64,000 bases of DNA from Robertkochia aurantiaca (GCF_020166495.1 NZ_JAINZS010000006.1:492782-556781), one strand, 5' to 3'; shown: positions 1 to 9,034, counted from the stretch's first letter. The notes: generated from the sequence alone by a model not told the origin. Program-made: numbers and translations.

Positions 1-540
1 AAGCCGTAGCAAATTATCAATATGTTCTTCGGCAAACCTTTTTTTAATCTCTCTGGCAGGATTACCCGCCACGATGCTATAGGGAAGCACGTCTTTTGTT
101 ACCGTGGCATTGGTGGCGATAATGGCGCCATCTCCCACCTTCACACCGGGCATGATGGTAGCATTATGCCCGATCCATACATCATTTCCAACCACGGTAT
201 CTCCTTTTGAAGGGTAGGATTTACCTTCCATGGCCTTTGACCAGGCACCACCAAAAATGGCGAACGGGTATGCCGAGATAGCATCGGTAAGGTGGTTTCC
301 ACCATTCATTATGAAAGTGGCGCCCGAGGCGATCATGCAGAATTTCCCTATGATTAGTTTGTCACCGATGAAGTCAAAATGGTATTTGACATTTTGCTCA
401 AAATTATGAACGTCTTCAAAATCATCATAGTAGGTGTAATCACCGACAATGATATTGGGATTCTTTATTATGTTCTTGAGGAAGCAAAGATTTTTATAAC
501 CTTCAAGGGGGTATTGCGTCGAAGGATCAGGAACTTTCAT
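1..540 (-). CDS. Vat/CatB-type acetyltransferase, partial
   Basis: The first 180 codons of a minus-strand gene run off the left edge of the window. The start is ATG at 538-540. The visible protein has the left-handed beta-helix hexapeptide pattern, including VGNDVWIGHNATIMPGV and later IVAGNPAREIKKRF, which is typical of streptogramin A/chloramphenicol (Vat/CatB, xenobiotic) acetyltransferases. These trimeric enzymes move acetyl from acetyl-CoA to a hydroxyl of a small substrate. The family is usually about 205-220 residues, so 25-40 residues are probably missing. Resistance cannot be inferred from the family alone, since many chromosomal members have unknown substrates. Confidence 0.85.
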   Translation of the reverse strand, partial: MKVPDPSTQYPLEGYKNLCFLKNIIKNPNIIVGDYTYYDDFEDVHNFEQNVKYHFDFIGDKLIIGKFCMIASGATFIMNGGNHLTDAISAYPFAIFGGAWSKAMEGKSYPSKGDTVVGNDVWIGHNATIMPGVKVGDGAIIATNATVTKDVLPYSIVAGNPAREIKKRFAEEHIDNLLRL

Positions 541-1003
541 AATTTGTTATTTAGTAAGGGTGTCGTATAGATTGCTTTTAACCGTTTACGGGAACTGCCT
601 TGGGTGGCAGGATAGGTCACTTTCTGTCAGATAAAGAGATTTTGCACCCTATAAAGGTAGGTCTAAGATTGAGTTTATAATAATTATTGAGTTGTTTCAG
701 GTATGGGAAATGGTAGTTTTCTTCAAAAGTGAAATCTTGCTCATCACTTTAAAACTTTCTTTGGGTGAAAATTTTAAAGATCATTTTTTATTTCTCCGAC
801 CATAAATCGATGCCTGTAGATATGGCAGCATTAGGAGTTTTTGTTTTTACTGAAGCCAAATGACCTGAAGTGTTTTCTTGATTGATGATGTGTTTCTCAC
901 ATGCATGCAGACCTTGTTAAAAAAAATCAAAACTCAGCCTGATGGGGATTTTTTAAGTAAATTCAGGGGTTATTTATTAGAAAAAGTCAAAAATAATCAG
1001 ATC
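541..1003. other. 463-nt intergenic region, no gene seen
   Basis: This AT-rich stretch separates the divergent acetyltransferase and iorA genes. An open frame continues upstream of iorA to an ATG at 878, but those 42 codons do not resemble the family N-terminus and probably are leader sequence. No clear TTG/TAnnTTTG promoter, hairpin or RNA motif was recognised, although promoters for both flanking genes must lie here. Confidence 0.5.
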
Positions 1004-1459
1004 ATGCCAACCTATTCTTTAAAAGTAAACGGCACCACCCACCAGGTGGAGGCCGATGCCGACACCCCAATACTTTGGGTGCTCAGAGACCAGCTCGACC
1101 TGGTAGGGACTAAATTCGGATGCGGGATAGCACAATGCGGCGCCTGTACCATTCATCTCAATGGCGAAGCGGTTCGCAGCTGTATTCTTACTATTTCACA
1201 GGTCACAGACCAGGAGATAACCACTATTGAAGGGCTTTCAGAAAAGGGAGATCATCCGGTACAGGTGGCATGGAAGGAGCTCGATGTACCTCAGTGTGGA
1301 TATTGCCAGGCAGGTCAGATCATGACCGCTTCAGCCTTGCTCGATCGCAACCAGAATCCTTCCGAAGCTGAGATCAAACAGGCCATGCATGGTAACCTTT
1401 GCCGCTGTGCCACATATAACCGAATAGTAAAAGCTGTTCAGAAAGCAGCCAATAGCTGA
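1004..1459 (+). CDS. iorA: Mo-hydroxylase 2Fe-2S subunit (isoquinoline 1-oxidoreductase alpha type)
   Basis: Small electron-transfer subunit of a xanthine-oxidase-family enzyme that passes electrons from the molybdenum subunit to an outside acceptor. At 151 residues it has the usual family size. Cysteines 40, 45, 48 and 60 form the plant-ferredoxin-like 2Fe-2S site ([10 protein letters not shown]). Cysteines 98, 101, 133 and 135 form the second cluster (CGYC and CRC). I chose ATG 1004 rather than the in-frame ATG at 878 because the family homology begins at PTYSLKVNG. The gene lies 22 nt before iorB. It has no signal peptide of its own, so it probably rides with the Tat-exported large subunit. 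The natural substrate cannot be read from the sequence. Confidence 0.9.
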   Translation: MPTYSLKVNGTTHQVEADADTPILWVLRDQLDLVGTKFGCGIAQCGACTIHLNGEAVRSCILTISQVTDQEITTIEGLSEKGDHPVQVAWKELDVPQCGYCQAGQIMTASALLDRNQNPSEAEIKQAMHGNLCRCATYNRIVKAVQKAANS

Positions 1460-1481
1460 TCATAATCTAAAGCATAAAAAA

Positions 1482-3641
1482 ATGACACGTATATCATCAA
1501 CCATAGACAGAAGATCGTTTTTAAAGGTGTCTTCCCTGGCGGGAGGGGGAATGCTGATCGGCTTTAATTTTTTAACAGCCTGCAAGAGCGATGTGCAACC
1601 TCCGGTAAATATTGCCGATCTGAATTTCAACGACTTTAATGCCTTTATACAAATCGCCGATAACGGGATGGTCACCATTTTTTCACCCAACCCGGAGATC
1701 GGTCAAGGTGTAAAAACGGCCATGCCCATGATTATAGCTGAAGAGCTGGATGTGCCATGGGATCATGTGTTTGTCAAGCAGGCGGGACTCGATACCGATA
1801 ATTTTACCCGGCAGGTGGCAGGTGGTAGCCAGTCTATCAGGTTTGGCTGGGATTCACTCAGGGAAACCGGAGCCACGGCACGGCAAATGCTGGTCAATGC
1901 CGCGGCAGCCCGATGGGGAGTGAAACCGGCAGAATGTTCCACCTCAGAAGGAGTTATTACCGGGCCCGGGGGAGAAAGCCTGCATTACGGGGAGGTGGTT
2001 CGGGAAGCGGCTCAGCTTGAAGTGCCCGACAATGTATCTCTTAAAGACCCATCAGAATTTAAGATTATCGGTAATGATGCCATTAACGTAGATATAGATG
2101 AGATCATCACAGGGAAACCTTTGTTCGGACTCGATTATAAAAAAGAGGGGATGGTGTATGCCTCTGTGCTAAGACCACCATCATTCGGACAGACCCTTGA
2201 TAGCTTTGACGATACTGCGGCGAAGGCGGTCAACGGAGTTCAGGAGGTTGTGCGATTTGGTGATAAGGTCGCGGTGATCGCAAATAATACATGGGCGGCC
2301 ATAAAGGGTAAAAGAATGCTGAAGGCAGAATGGAAAGATGGAGAAAAAATGGAAAGCAGCAGTGATCACGATCAGCTCTTAAGCGATCTGCTTGACGGTT
2401 CAGATTTCGAGACCCTCAGGGAAGATGGTGATATTTCGAAGGCTTTTGCAGAAGCTGATCAGGTGATCGAACGAACTTATACTTCTCCTTTCTTACCTCA
2501 TAACTGTATGGAACCCATGAATTTTTTCGGGGAGGTGACCGATGATAAGGTGACCCTGGTGGGACCTATCCAGACTCCGGAGGGTACGCGTAGCGGAGTA
2601 GCTAAGCTTCTGGAACGCCCTGAAGAATCGATCACTATCGATATGACCCGAATGGGAGGTGGTTTCGGTCGCCGGCTGTATGGTGACTTTGTTATGGAAG
2701 TTGCCGAGATAGCCGACAAGATCAGGAAACCGGTGAAACTCATATATACCAGGGAAGACGATATGACCGCCGGTATTTACCGACCGGCGATCAAGTACCG
2801 TATTGCCGCATCTGTAAAAGACGGGGAGATTACGGGCTACCATCTTAAGGAAGCCGCCATCAACCGCAATATGTACAACCTGATCCCTAATTTCTTTCCG
2901 GCGGGAGCCATCGCAAACTATAAGGTCGATGTAGCAAACTATCAAAGTAATATTTCCACAGGCGCCTGGAGAGCACCGTATACCAACTTTCTTGCATTTG
3001 CCGAGCAGAGCTTCTTCGATGAACTGTTTGAGATCATGGGGGCAGATCCCATTCAAACAAGGCTGGACCTGCTGGAAAAGGTAAAGGGAACCACCGATGA
3101 AAAAATTGAATATTCACCTGAGCGGTTACAGAACGTGATCAGAATGGCCGTGGAAAAATCAGGTTGGGGGACGCAAAAAGAAGGGGTACACCAGGGTTTT
3201 GTGGCCTATTATTGCCATAATACCCATGTGGCTGAGGTTGCCGACGTTGTGATGGAGAACGATATGCCCGTGGTCAAAAAAGTGACCTGTGTGGTTGACT
3301 GTGGTATTCTTGTGAATCCAACGGGAGCCAGGAACCAGGTTGAAGGCGGAGTGATCGATGGTGTAGGACATGCCATGTACGGAGACTTTAGTTTTGACAA
3401 GGGACGCCCGGGGTATAAAAATTTTGATACCTATCGGCTTATTCGTATGAAAGAAGCTCCCGAGGTGGTCTCCCATTTTGTTAAAAATGACCTTTCTCCC
3501 ACGGGACTTGGGGAACCTGCACTGCCGCCTGCCGGTGGAGCGGTGGCTAATGCCGTATACAAGGCAACAGGAAAAAGACTGACCAGTCAGCCTTTTATCG
3601 AGGCTTTAAGGCAGCAAAGTGAAAAGGAAATCAAAGGTTAA
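1482..3641 (+). CDS. iorB: Mo-hydroxylase large subunit (isoquinoline 1-oxidoreductase beta type)
   Basis: Molybdopterin-binding catalytic subunit of 719 residues, a normal length for IorB-like proteins, which hydroxylate N-heterocycles or oxidise aldehydes. The N-terminus carries a twin-arginine signal (RRSFLKV, residues 10-16) followed by a lipobox-like LTAC with Cys34, so it may be a Tat-exported lipoprotein. The cofactor-binding loop GGGFGRR lies near residue 392. The catalytic glutamate is in GLGEP near residue 678. It sits between the iron-sulphur subunit and the cofactor genes. MocA- and XdhC-type factors further down the same block fit a cytosine-dinucleotide form of the cofactor, as known for this family. 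Confidence 0.9.
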   Translation: MTRISSTIDRRSFLKVSSLAGGGMLIGFNFLTACKSDVQPPVNIADLNFNDFNAFIQIADNGMVTIFSPNPEIGQGVKTAMPMIIAEELDVPWDHVFVKQAGLDTDNFTRQVAGGSQSIRFGWDSLRETGATARQMLVNAAAARWGVKPAECSTSEGVITGPGGESLHYGEVVREAAQLEVPDNVSLKDPSEFKIIGNDAINVDIDEIITGKPLFGLDYKKEGMVYASVLRPPSFGQTLDSFDDTAAKAVNGVQEVVRFGDKVAVIANNTWAAIKGKRMLKAEWKDGEKMESSSDHDQLLSDLLDGSDFETLREDGDISKAFAEADQVIERTYTSPFLPHNCMEPMNFFGEVTDDKVTLVGPIQTPEGTRSGVAKLLERPEESITIDMTRMGGGFGRRLYGDFVMEVAEIADKIRKPVKLIYTREDDMTAGIYRPAIKYRIAASVKDGEITGYHLKEAAINRNMYNLIPNFFPAGAIANYKVDVANYQSNISTGAWRAPYTNFLAFAEQSFFDELFEIMGADPIQTRLDLLEKVKGTTDEKIEYSPERLQNVIRMAVEKSGWGTQKEGVHQGFVAYYCHNTHVAEVADVVMENDMPVVKKVTCVVDCGILVNPTGARNQVEGGVIDGVGHAMYGDFSFDKGRPGYKNFDTYRLIRMKEAPEVVSHFVKNDLSPTGLGEPALPPAGGAVANAVYKATGKRLTSQPFIEALRQQSEKEIKG

Positions 3642-3649
3642 TATCGATT

Positions 3650-3895
3650 ATGGAGATATTGTTATTTGGAATCACCCGTGAAATCATCGGACAATCCAGC
3701 TTAAATACGGAAGTGCTCGGAACCGATAAACCCACTACCGTAAAAGATCTGCTGGCGCTTATAAAGGAGAGGTTTCCTGCTTTGAAGAATCTGAGTTCAC
3801 TCTCTGTGGCAGTTAACAACGATTATGCCTCGCCTGAAACACCTTTAACTGAAAATGATGAAATAGCCCTGATACCCCCGGTAAGCGGAGGCTGA
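3650..3895 (+). CDS. moaD: Molybdopterin synthase sulphur-carrier subunit MoaD
   Basis: An 81-residue ubiquitin-fold protein ending in the diagnostic Gly-Gly (PPVSGG). The C-terminal glycine is adenylylated and thiocarboxylated by MoeB. It then donates sulphur for the dithiolene of molybdopterin. Length and the internal LxSLSVAVNN strand match MoaD. It starts 8 nt after iorB, which ties cofactor synthesis to the enzyme that needs it. Its usual partner MoaE is not found anywhere in this window. Confidence 0.88.
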   Translation: MEILLFGITREIIGQSSLNTEVLGTDKPTTVKDLLALIKERFPALKNLSSLSVAVNNDYASPETPLTENDEIALIPPVSGG

Positions 3896-3934
3896 TTTCT
3901 TAACTTTACAAATAATTAAGACCCGGCCTTTCTT

Positions 3935-3961
3935 TTGCCGTGGCCGAATTGCGTAACTTTA
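3935..3961 (+). promoter_or_regulatory. Possible moaA promoter
   Basis: TTG at 3935-3937 is followed after 16 nt by TAACTTTA at 3954-3961. This is one base from the Bacteroidota -7 consensus TAnnTTTG, and the spacing is just under the published 17-23 nt range. It lies in the only gap of note (84 nt) inside the molybdenum block, 18 nt before the moaA start. It could be a secondary promoter. The match is imperfect. Confidence 0.35.
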
Positions 3962-3979
3962 TGAGATAAATACCACCTC

Positions 3980-4963
3980 ATGCTGATAGATAATCATAAC
4001 AGAGTGATCAATTACCTCCGCCTGGCAGTAACAGACCGATGTAATCTCAGGTGTAATTACTGCATGCCTTCTGAAGGAATCGATTTTTCGGGCAGTAACG
4101 AATTACTGAGCATTTCTGAATTGATAAGAACTTCTGAAATGATGGTCAGAGAGGGGATCGATAAGATTCGTATTACGGGAGGAGAACCATTTGTGCGAAA
4201 GGATCTTCCGTTATTGTTGAAATCTCTGAGTAAGAATAAAGACCTTAAGGAGATATCGATAACGACCAATGGAACCCTGATAGGCAGGCATCTGCCATTA
4301 CTTAAGGAGTTGCGTATCGATCATATCAACCTGAGCATGGATGCCATAGAGGCGGAGACTTTTAATAAGATCACCCGCCGTGAGACCTTCGCCACCGTGT
4401 ATGAAAATCTGCTACGGATGCTCGATATGGGATTTAAGGTCAAGATCAACTGTATCGTGCTCGATGGGCAGAATATCGACCAGATATATCCTATGCTGGA
4501 ACTGACCAGGAATTACGATGTCTCTGTTCGTTTCCTGGAAGAAATGCCATTTAATGGCGGCTCCAGGCAATTCGATACCATCAGGTGGAACTATAAGGAA
4601 ATTCTTTCTTACATCAGTCAGGCCTATCCGGAATATGAGCGTCTCCCGGCGCCTGCCACCTCGACAGCTATGAATTATGGTATTCCCGGTTTTAAAGGCT
4701 CGTTCGGGATTATCCCTTCCTTTTCCCGTACCTTTTGCGGCAGTTGTAACAGGTTGCGTATTTCAGCTACGGGTGATCTGATCACCTGTCTCTATGGAAA
4801 ACCACGTATCAACATCAGGCAGTTACTGCGTGACGGATCTGATGATCAAAGCATCGCAGGTCATATAAGAGGAGCCCTTCATACCCGTTCGAAAACCGGT
4901 TTTGAGGAGCAGCAGCGTTACAAAGGGGTGTTTGATAATTCCATGACCTCCATAGGAGGATAG
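3980..4963 (+). CDS. moaA: GTP 3',8-cyclase MoaA (radical SAM)
   Basis: First step of molybdopterin synthesis: the radical rearrangement of GTP that, with MoaC, gives cyclic pyranopterin monophosphate. The 327-residue protein has the radical-SAM motif CNLRCNYC (Cys21, 25, 28). A second C-terminal cluster motif, FCGSCNRLR with a further Cys about 14 residues on (near residues 253-270), binds GTP. The chain ends in Gly-Gly, which is required in MoaA for activation of the SAM reaction. Length is normal. It lies upstream of moaC with a 17-nt gap. Confidence 0.95.
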   Translation: MLIDNHNRVINYLRLAVTDRCNLRCNYCMPSEGIDFSGSNELLSISELIRTSEMMVREGIDKIRITGGEPFVRKDLPLLLKSLSKNKDLKEISITTNGTLIGRHLPLLKELRIDHINLSMDAIEAETFNKITRRETFATVYENLLRMLDMGFKVKINCIVLDGQNIDQIYPMLELTRNYDVSVRFLEEMPFNGGSRQFDTIRWNYKEILSYISQAYPEYERLPAPATSTAMNYGIPGFKGSFGIIPSFSRTFCGSCNRLRISATGDLITCLYGKPRINIRQLLRDGSDDQSIAGHIRGALHTRSKTGFEEQQRYKGVFDNSMTSIGG

Positions 4964-4980
4964 TCAATAAATAAATAAAG

Positions 4981-5457
4981 ATGTCAGATAAGAAACTTTC
5001 ACATATAGATGAAAAGGGTAATGCTTCGATGGTTGATGTAAGCCACAAATCTGATACAGCCCGCAGGGCTTCAGCTTCAGGGCTGGTGATTTTTCCTGAA
5101 GCCGTGTTCAGGCAACTGGAAAAAGACGGGTTTACCTCAAAAAAAGGAGCCATCATACAAACCGCGGTGATCGCGGGTATACAGGGAGTAAAAAAGACAG
5201 CTGACCTCATACCGATGTGTCACCCCTTGATGCTGGATAAGATACAGGTCGATATCGTACCTGAGTTTCCGGCCCTGAAAATTGAATGCCGCGTAGGTTG
5301 TTTCGGAAAGACCGGGGTGGAAATGGAAGCTCTGACCGGTGTAAATGTTGCGGCTTTGACCATCTACGACATGTGCAAAGCCCTGAGTCATGACATACGA
5401 ATAGAAAACATTGAATTACGATCAAAACACGGAGGAAAGAATGACATTGAGAAATAA
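4981..5457 (+). CDS. moaC: Cyclic pyranopterin monophosphate synthase MoaC
   Basis: Converts the MoaA product into cyclic pyranopterin monophosphate. The 158-residue length is typical. Visible family motifs are MVDVSHK near the N-terminus, the active-site MCHPL near residue 79, the GVEMEALTGV stretch and the C-terminal SKHGGK. It is a stand-alone MoaC and not one of the MoaC-MogA/MoaB fusions known in some relatives. Its 3' end overlaps the start of mobA by 17 nt, consistent with translational coupling. Confidence 0.95.
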   Translation: MSDKKLSHIDEKGNASMVDVSHKSDTARRASASGLVIFPEAVFRQLEKDGFTSKKGAIIQTAVIAGIQGVKKTADLIPMCHPLMLDKIQVDIVPEFPALKIECRVGCFGKTGVEMEALTGVNVAALTIYDMCKALSHDIRIENIELRSKHGGKNDIEK

Positions 5458-6028
5458 AGGGGTATACGGTTTAGTCCTTTCGGGCGGAAAAAGCAGTCGC
5501 ATGGGGCGTGATAAGTCGAAGATCGCTTATCACGGGCAGCCTCAGGAGGAATATCTCTTCGGGTTGCTCGATCGGTTTTGTGACCACACATTCATCAGCG
5601 TTCGGTCTTCATCGGAGAAAGATGAACGGTATATCACAGACGATCAACCCTACCGGGGTCCGTTGAACGGAATGCTCAGTGCCCATAAGAGATTTCCCGA
5701 AGTAGCCTGGTTCGTACTGGCCTGTGACCTTCCGTTGGCCGATGAACGGTCGGTGAAGGAATTGCTGCAGGCCAGGGATCGTTCATTTTTTGCTACCTCT
5801 TATGCTTTGAAAGGCAGTGAACTGCCCGAACCTCTCTTTGCTATATGGGAGGCGGAAGCTTTTTCTGAAGCTGAAGCCTACTTGCTCAAGGGAGAGAAAA
5901 GTTGTCCGCGAAAGTTCCTGCTGAATAATAATACCCACATCATACATCCATATTCTGACAAGGTGCTCATGAATGCCAATTCTGAAGAGGAGTATCAAAA
6001 AGCGATGGAAATAATAGGTCACAGGTGA
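5441..6028 (+). CDS. mobA: Molybdenum cofactor guanylyltransferase MobA
   Basis: Nucleotidyltransferase that attaches GMP to molybdopterin. The N-terminal signature LVLSGGKSSRMGRDKSK is complete, followed by the ACDLPLAD metal-site region. An in-frame TTG at 5411 would give 205 residues. ATG 5441 is preferred because GGAGGA stands 5 nt upstream, an unusually good Shine-Dalgarno for this window, and the family motif starts shortly after it (195 residues). It overlaps moaC by 17 nt and moeB by 4 nt. With a MocA homologue also present, the operon can apparently make both guanine and cytosine dinucleotide cofactors. Confidence 0.88.
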   Translation: MTLRNKGVYGLVLSGGKSSRMGRDKSKIAYHGQPQEEYLFGLLDRFCDHTFISVRSSSEKDERYITDDQPYRGPLNGMLSAHKRFPEVAWFVLACDLPLADERSVKELLQARDRSFFATSYALKGSELPEPLFAIWEAEAFSEAEAYLLKGEKSCPRKFLLNNNTHIIHPYSDKVLMNANSEEEYQKAMEIIGHR

Positions 6029-7065
6029 AGCGTTACAACCGGCAAATACGACTGAAGGGATTCGGGATGGAAGCGCAGAAGAAGCTGTCGGCATCTTCGG
6101 TGCTGGTAGTTGGTGCCGGAGGTCTTGGGGTGCCGGTACTGCAATACCTGAACGCCATGGGAACAGGATGCCTCGGTATAGTAGATGACGATGTTGTGGA
6201 ACTGAGTAACCTCCACCGTCAGGTGATGTATTCAGAAGCTGATGTGGGCAAATACAAAGCAGATTGCGCCTCGCGATTTCTGCAAGCCAGGAACAGTGAA
6301 ACAACTATTGAGGTAATTAAAGAAAGATTTGATCTTTCTAACGGGGAGAACCTGCTCCATGATTATGATCTGCTGATAGATGCTACTGATAATTTTCAGG
6401 CCAGGTATGACATCAATGATTGTTGTGTGGCCAGGGGTGTGCCTTATGTATATGCCGGACTGCAAGGGTTCGAGGGGCAGGTAAGCGTTTTTAATCACCA
6501 TTCAGGAATCACCTATCGCGATGTGTTTCCGGTACCTCCTTCCCCTTTGGAGATTCCTGATTGCAATACCAATGGGGTGCTGGGAGTTTTACCCGGTATC
6601 ATAGGGAACTTTCAGGCCATGGAGGCGGTAAAGATTCTCTGTGGTCTTGATGGGTTACTCGATGGTAAACTACTGCTGTTTGATGCGCTTCAACATACAC
6701 AGCGAATTATCAGGCTCAAAAAAAGCGCTGTAAAACAAGCCTTAACAAAGGGAGATGAGATAGAATCAGTTTCCTCAGCAGCGTTCAGAAAATTATTGAA
6801 AACAAACAGCAATATGAAACTTATCGATGTGCGGGAACCTGATGAGTACGAGGCTGGCCATATTGAGGGGAGCAGAAATATTCCTCTGGATACCTTACAG
6901 AAAAGTGAGTTGGATTTGGCAACTGAGGCGACCGTTTATGTTATCTGTGCCAGTGGAGTAAGGAGTGCCAGGGCTGTTAGCTTTTTACAGCGGGAAAAGA
7001 ATATGAAAGCCATTAATGTGGATGGTGGAATGAATAAGCTGAAAAAATATGGAATGGATACTTGA
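6025..7065 (+). CDS. moeB: MoeB-type adenylyltransferase with C-terminal rhodanese domain
   Basis: Activates the MoaD C-terminus by adenylylation and probably hands on sulphur. Residues about 1-240 are the ThiF/HesA/MoeB fold with the nucleotide loop VVGAGGLGVPVLQYL. Residues about 245-346 are a rhodanese domain with Cys308 in the CASGVRS loop, the persulphide-carrying position. The start is a GTG that overlaps the mobA stop by 4 nt. The CxxC zinc pair of classical MoeB, normally just before FPxPP, is not visible (TYRDVFPVPP stands there), while the later DCNTNGVLG cysteine is kept. It resembles eukaryotic Uba4/MOCS3 in domain layout. Confidence 0.9.
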   Translation: MKRYNRQIRLKGFGMEAQKKLSASSVLVVGAGGLGVPVLQYLNAMGTGCLGIVDDDVVELSNLHRQVMYSEADVGKYKADCASRFLQARNSETTIEVIKERFDLSNGENLLHDYDLLIDATDNFQARYDINDCCVARGVPYVYAGLQGFEGQVSVFNHHSGITYRDVFPVPPSPLEIPDCNTNGVLGVLPGIIGNFQAMEAVKILCGLDGLLDGKLLLFDALQHTQRIIRLKKSAVKQALTKGDEIESVSSAAFRKLLKTNSNMKLIDVREPDEYEAGHIEGSRNIPLDTLQKSELDLATEATVYVICASGVRSARAVSFLQREKNMKAINVDGGMNKLKKYGMDT

Positions 7066-7831
7066 TCAGCAATTGGTCCTCATGACCACGTGTTTTCTGG
7101 TCGCATTTTTATATACTTCACTTGGTTTGACGGGAGCATCGGCCTATATGGCCATCATGTCATTCTTTTTTCTGAGCCTGGTCACGCTTCGTCCCGCTGT
7201 ACTTGCTGTAAATACTATAGCCGCAGCCAGTTCGGGCATACTTTATTACCGGCGTGGAGAGCTCAAGATGCGTAAATTGCTACCCCTGATATTGGGTAGT
7301 TTACCCCTGGTTTTTATGGGAAGCAAAATAGGGGTCAGTGAGACCCTGAATTTCGTATTGCTGGGTGCCGTGCTTATTCCTGTTTCCATCTTTTTACTGG
7401 TGCAGATAAATAAGAAAAAATCGGTTAGGTTATCACCGAAGATCTACCCTACCTGGCTTCTGGTTCTTATCGGGGGAGTCATCGGATTCTTCAGCGGTTT
7501 AACCGGTATAGGTGGAGGCGTGGTCTTACTGGGGCTTTTAATGTATATGCGATGGGACTTTAAGATTCCCCTGGCAGCGATCTGCAGTATTTTTATTTTA
7601 CTCAATTCCCTTATGGGTTTTGGTGTCACCCTGACTCAGGGGCTGCAGCATATACCCTGGCTACTTATAGTTTTTGCAGCGATCGGAGCAGGCTTAGGGG
7701 CTCAGCTTGGAACCCGTATGAATCTGAAGGGGTTTTCGCGAAAAGGAATGAAGACCATTACCGCTTTGGTCATTCTCCTGGCCGGTGCCAAGCTGCTTTT
7801 TATTGACGGATTGAAGATCTACGAATTCTAG
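7049..7831 (+). CDS. TauE/SafE-family membrane permease
   Basis: A 260-residue membrane protein with about eight hydrophobic segments in two repeats. The glycine-rich IGGVIGFFSGLTGIGGGVVLL-type turn of the TauE/SafE family is present (IGFFSGLTGIGGG). Characterised members move sulphite, sulphoacetate or other sulphur compounds. It overlaps the rhodanese-containing moeB by 17 nt and is followed after 3 nt by moeA. Its place among sulphur-handling cofactor genes suggests a sulphur-related substrate, but the real cargo, including molybdate, cannot be decided from sequence. Confidence 0.85.
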   Translation: MEWILDQQLVLMTTCFLVAFLYTSLGLTGASAYMAIMSFFFLSLVTLRPAVLAVNTIAAASSGILYYRRGELKMRKLLPLILGSLPLVFMGSKIGVSETLNFVLLGAVLIPVSIFLLVQINKKKSVRLSPKIYPTWLLVLIGGVIGFFSGLTGIGGGVVLLGLLMYMRWDFKIPLAAICSIFILLNSLMGFGVTLTQGLQHIPWLLIVFAAIGAGLGAQLGTRMNLKGFSRKGMKTITALVILLAGAKLLFIDGLKIYEF

Positions 7832-7834
7832 AAT

Positions 7835-9034
7835 ATGATTACATACGAAAATGCGATTGCCTGTGTACTGAGAGAGGCTTCGGGGCCCGCCACCATTAGT
7901 GTTCCGCTGGAACAAAGTCAGGGTTATATTCTGGCAGAAGATATTCTCGCCGACAGGGATTTTCCGCCCTTTGACAGGGCTACCAAAGATGGAATAGCCC
8001 TTGTTGCAGAGGCAGCAGGGAATGGCAGAAAGGTTTTCGAAATCGAGGGTATTGCAGCCGCGGGTAGTGCGCAAAAGTACCTGCAGAACCCGGAACATTG
8101 TCTTGAAGTCATGACCGGAGCCGTAGTGCCGGAAGGAGCCGATGCCGTGGTTATGTATGAAGACCTTGAGATTCATGATGGGAAAGCCACTTTATTGAAG
8201 CCTGTGAAAAAGGGAATGAATATTCATAAGCAGGGCAGTGATACCAGAGAAGGTGAGGTTGTTCTGAAATCTCCTTTGCGAATAAGTCCGGCCGAAACAG
8301 GGGTGCTGGCTTCGGTGGGAAAATCTTTCGTAAAGGTATTCGCTTCCCCAAAAGTAGCGGTTGTAGCTACCGGGAATGAGTTGGTAAAGGTCGACAGCAA
8401 ACCGCTTCCGCACCAGATAAGGCGTTCAAATACCCTGACCCTTAAAGCGCTTTTGGAAAAGGAAAGAATTCAGGCAGCGTTATATTATCTCAATGATGAT
8501 AAGGATGAATTAAAGGCGGCGATCGGAAAGTTGCTGGAAGAAAATGATGTGTTGCTTTTGAGCGGCGGAGTATCCAGGGGGAAATACGATTACTTACCCG
8601 AGGTTTTCGAATCTCTGGGGGTAAGCAGGATCTTTCACAGAGTGGCTCAGCGACCCGGAAAGCCACTCTGGTTTGGAAAGCACGAAACCTGGAATACCAC
8701 CGTATTTTCATTTCCGGGTAACCCGGTATCGGCTTTTTCCTGCTACCACCACTATTTTTTACCCTGGCTTGATGTGTGTATGGGTATGCATGGAAGAGGA
8801 GTGAAAGTTCGTGCGGGAGAGCATCTTTCAAATGATTCAGATCTTACCTCTTTTAAAAGAGTAAGACTTGCTCTTGAATCGGGGCGATTGATTGCTTATC
8901 TTGTTAAGGAAAACGGTTCGGGTGACCTGACCAGCCTGGTGAGAACCGATGGTTTTATTCGACTTTCACCGGGGCATCAAGCGGAAGAAGGTGACCTGGT
9001 CGATTTTACACCCACAAGAACCCCGGCACTATGA
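7835..9034 (+). CDS. moeA: Molybdopterin molybdenumtransferase MoeA
   Basis: Inserts molybdate into adenylylated molybdopterin. The 399-residue length is typical. Visible motifs are the N-terminal DRDFPPFDRATKDG segment, the MTGAVVPEGADAVV region, the MoaB/MogA-like fold with LLSGGVSRGKYDY, and FPGNPVSAF. The C-terminal barrel domain is complete. A separate mogA/moaB gene for molybdopterin adenylylation is not seen in the window, so it must lie elsewhere. The stop overlaps the start of the XdhC-type gene by 4 nt. Confidence 0.93.
   Translation: MITYENAIACVLREASGPATISVPLEQSQGYILAEDILADRDFPPFDRATKDGIALVAEAAGNGRKVFEIEGIAAAGSAQKYLQNPEHCLEVMTGAVVPEGADAVVMYEDLEIHDGKATLLKPVKKGMNIHKQGSDTREGEVVLKSPLRISPAETGVLASVGKSFVKVFASPKVAVVATGNELVKVDSKPLPHQIRRSNTLTLKALLEKERIQAALYYLNDDKDELKAAIGKLLEENDVLLLSGGVSRGKYDYLPEVFESLGVSRIFHRVAQRPGKPLWFGKHETWNTTVFSFPGNPVSAFSCYHHYFLPWLDVCMGMHGRGVKVRAGEHLSNDSDLTSFKRVRLALESGRLIAYLVKENGSGDLTSLVRTDGFIRLSPGHQAEEGDLVDFTPTRTPAL

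Noticed and set aside
22..210. Plus-strand frame at the left edge
   Set aside because: It is antisense to the clear acetyltransferase frame, which shows hexapeptide repeats.
878..1003. N-terminal extension of iorA from ATG 878
   Set aside because: The 42 extra residues have no family counterpart and no signal-peptide character. ATG 1004 begins just before the conserved ferredoxin fold.
541..1003. Molybdenum cofactor riboswitch before iorA
   Set aside because: No conserved structure could be recognised by eye, and this RNA class is not known to me from Bacteroidota.
2493..3056. Long minus-strand open frame opposite iorB
   Set aside because: Lies entirely inside a well-supported gene in another frame and has no recognisable protein features.
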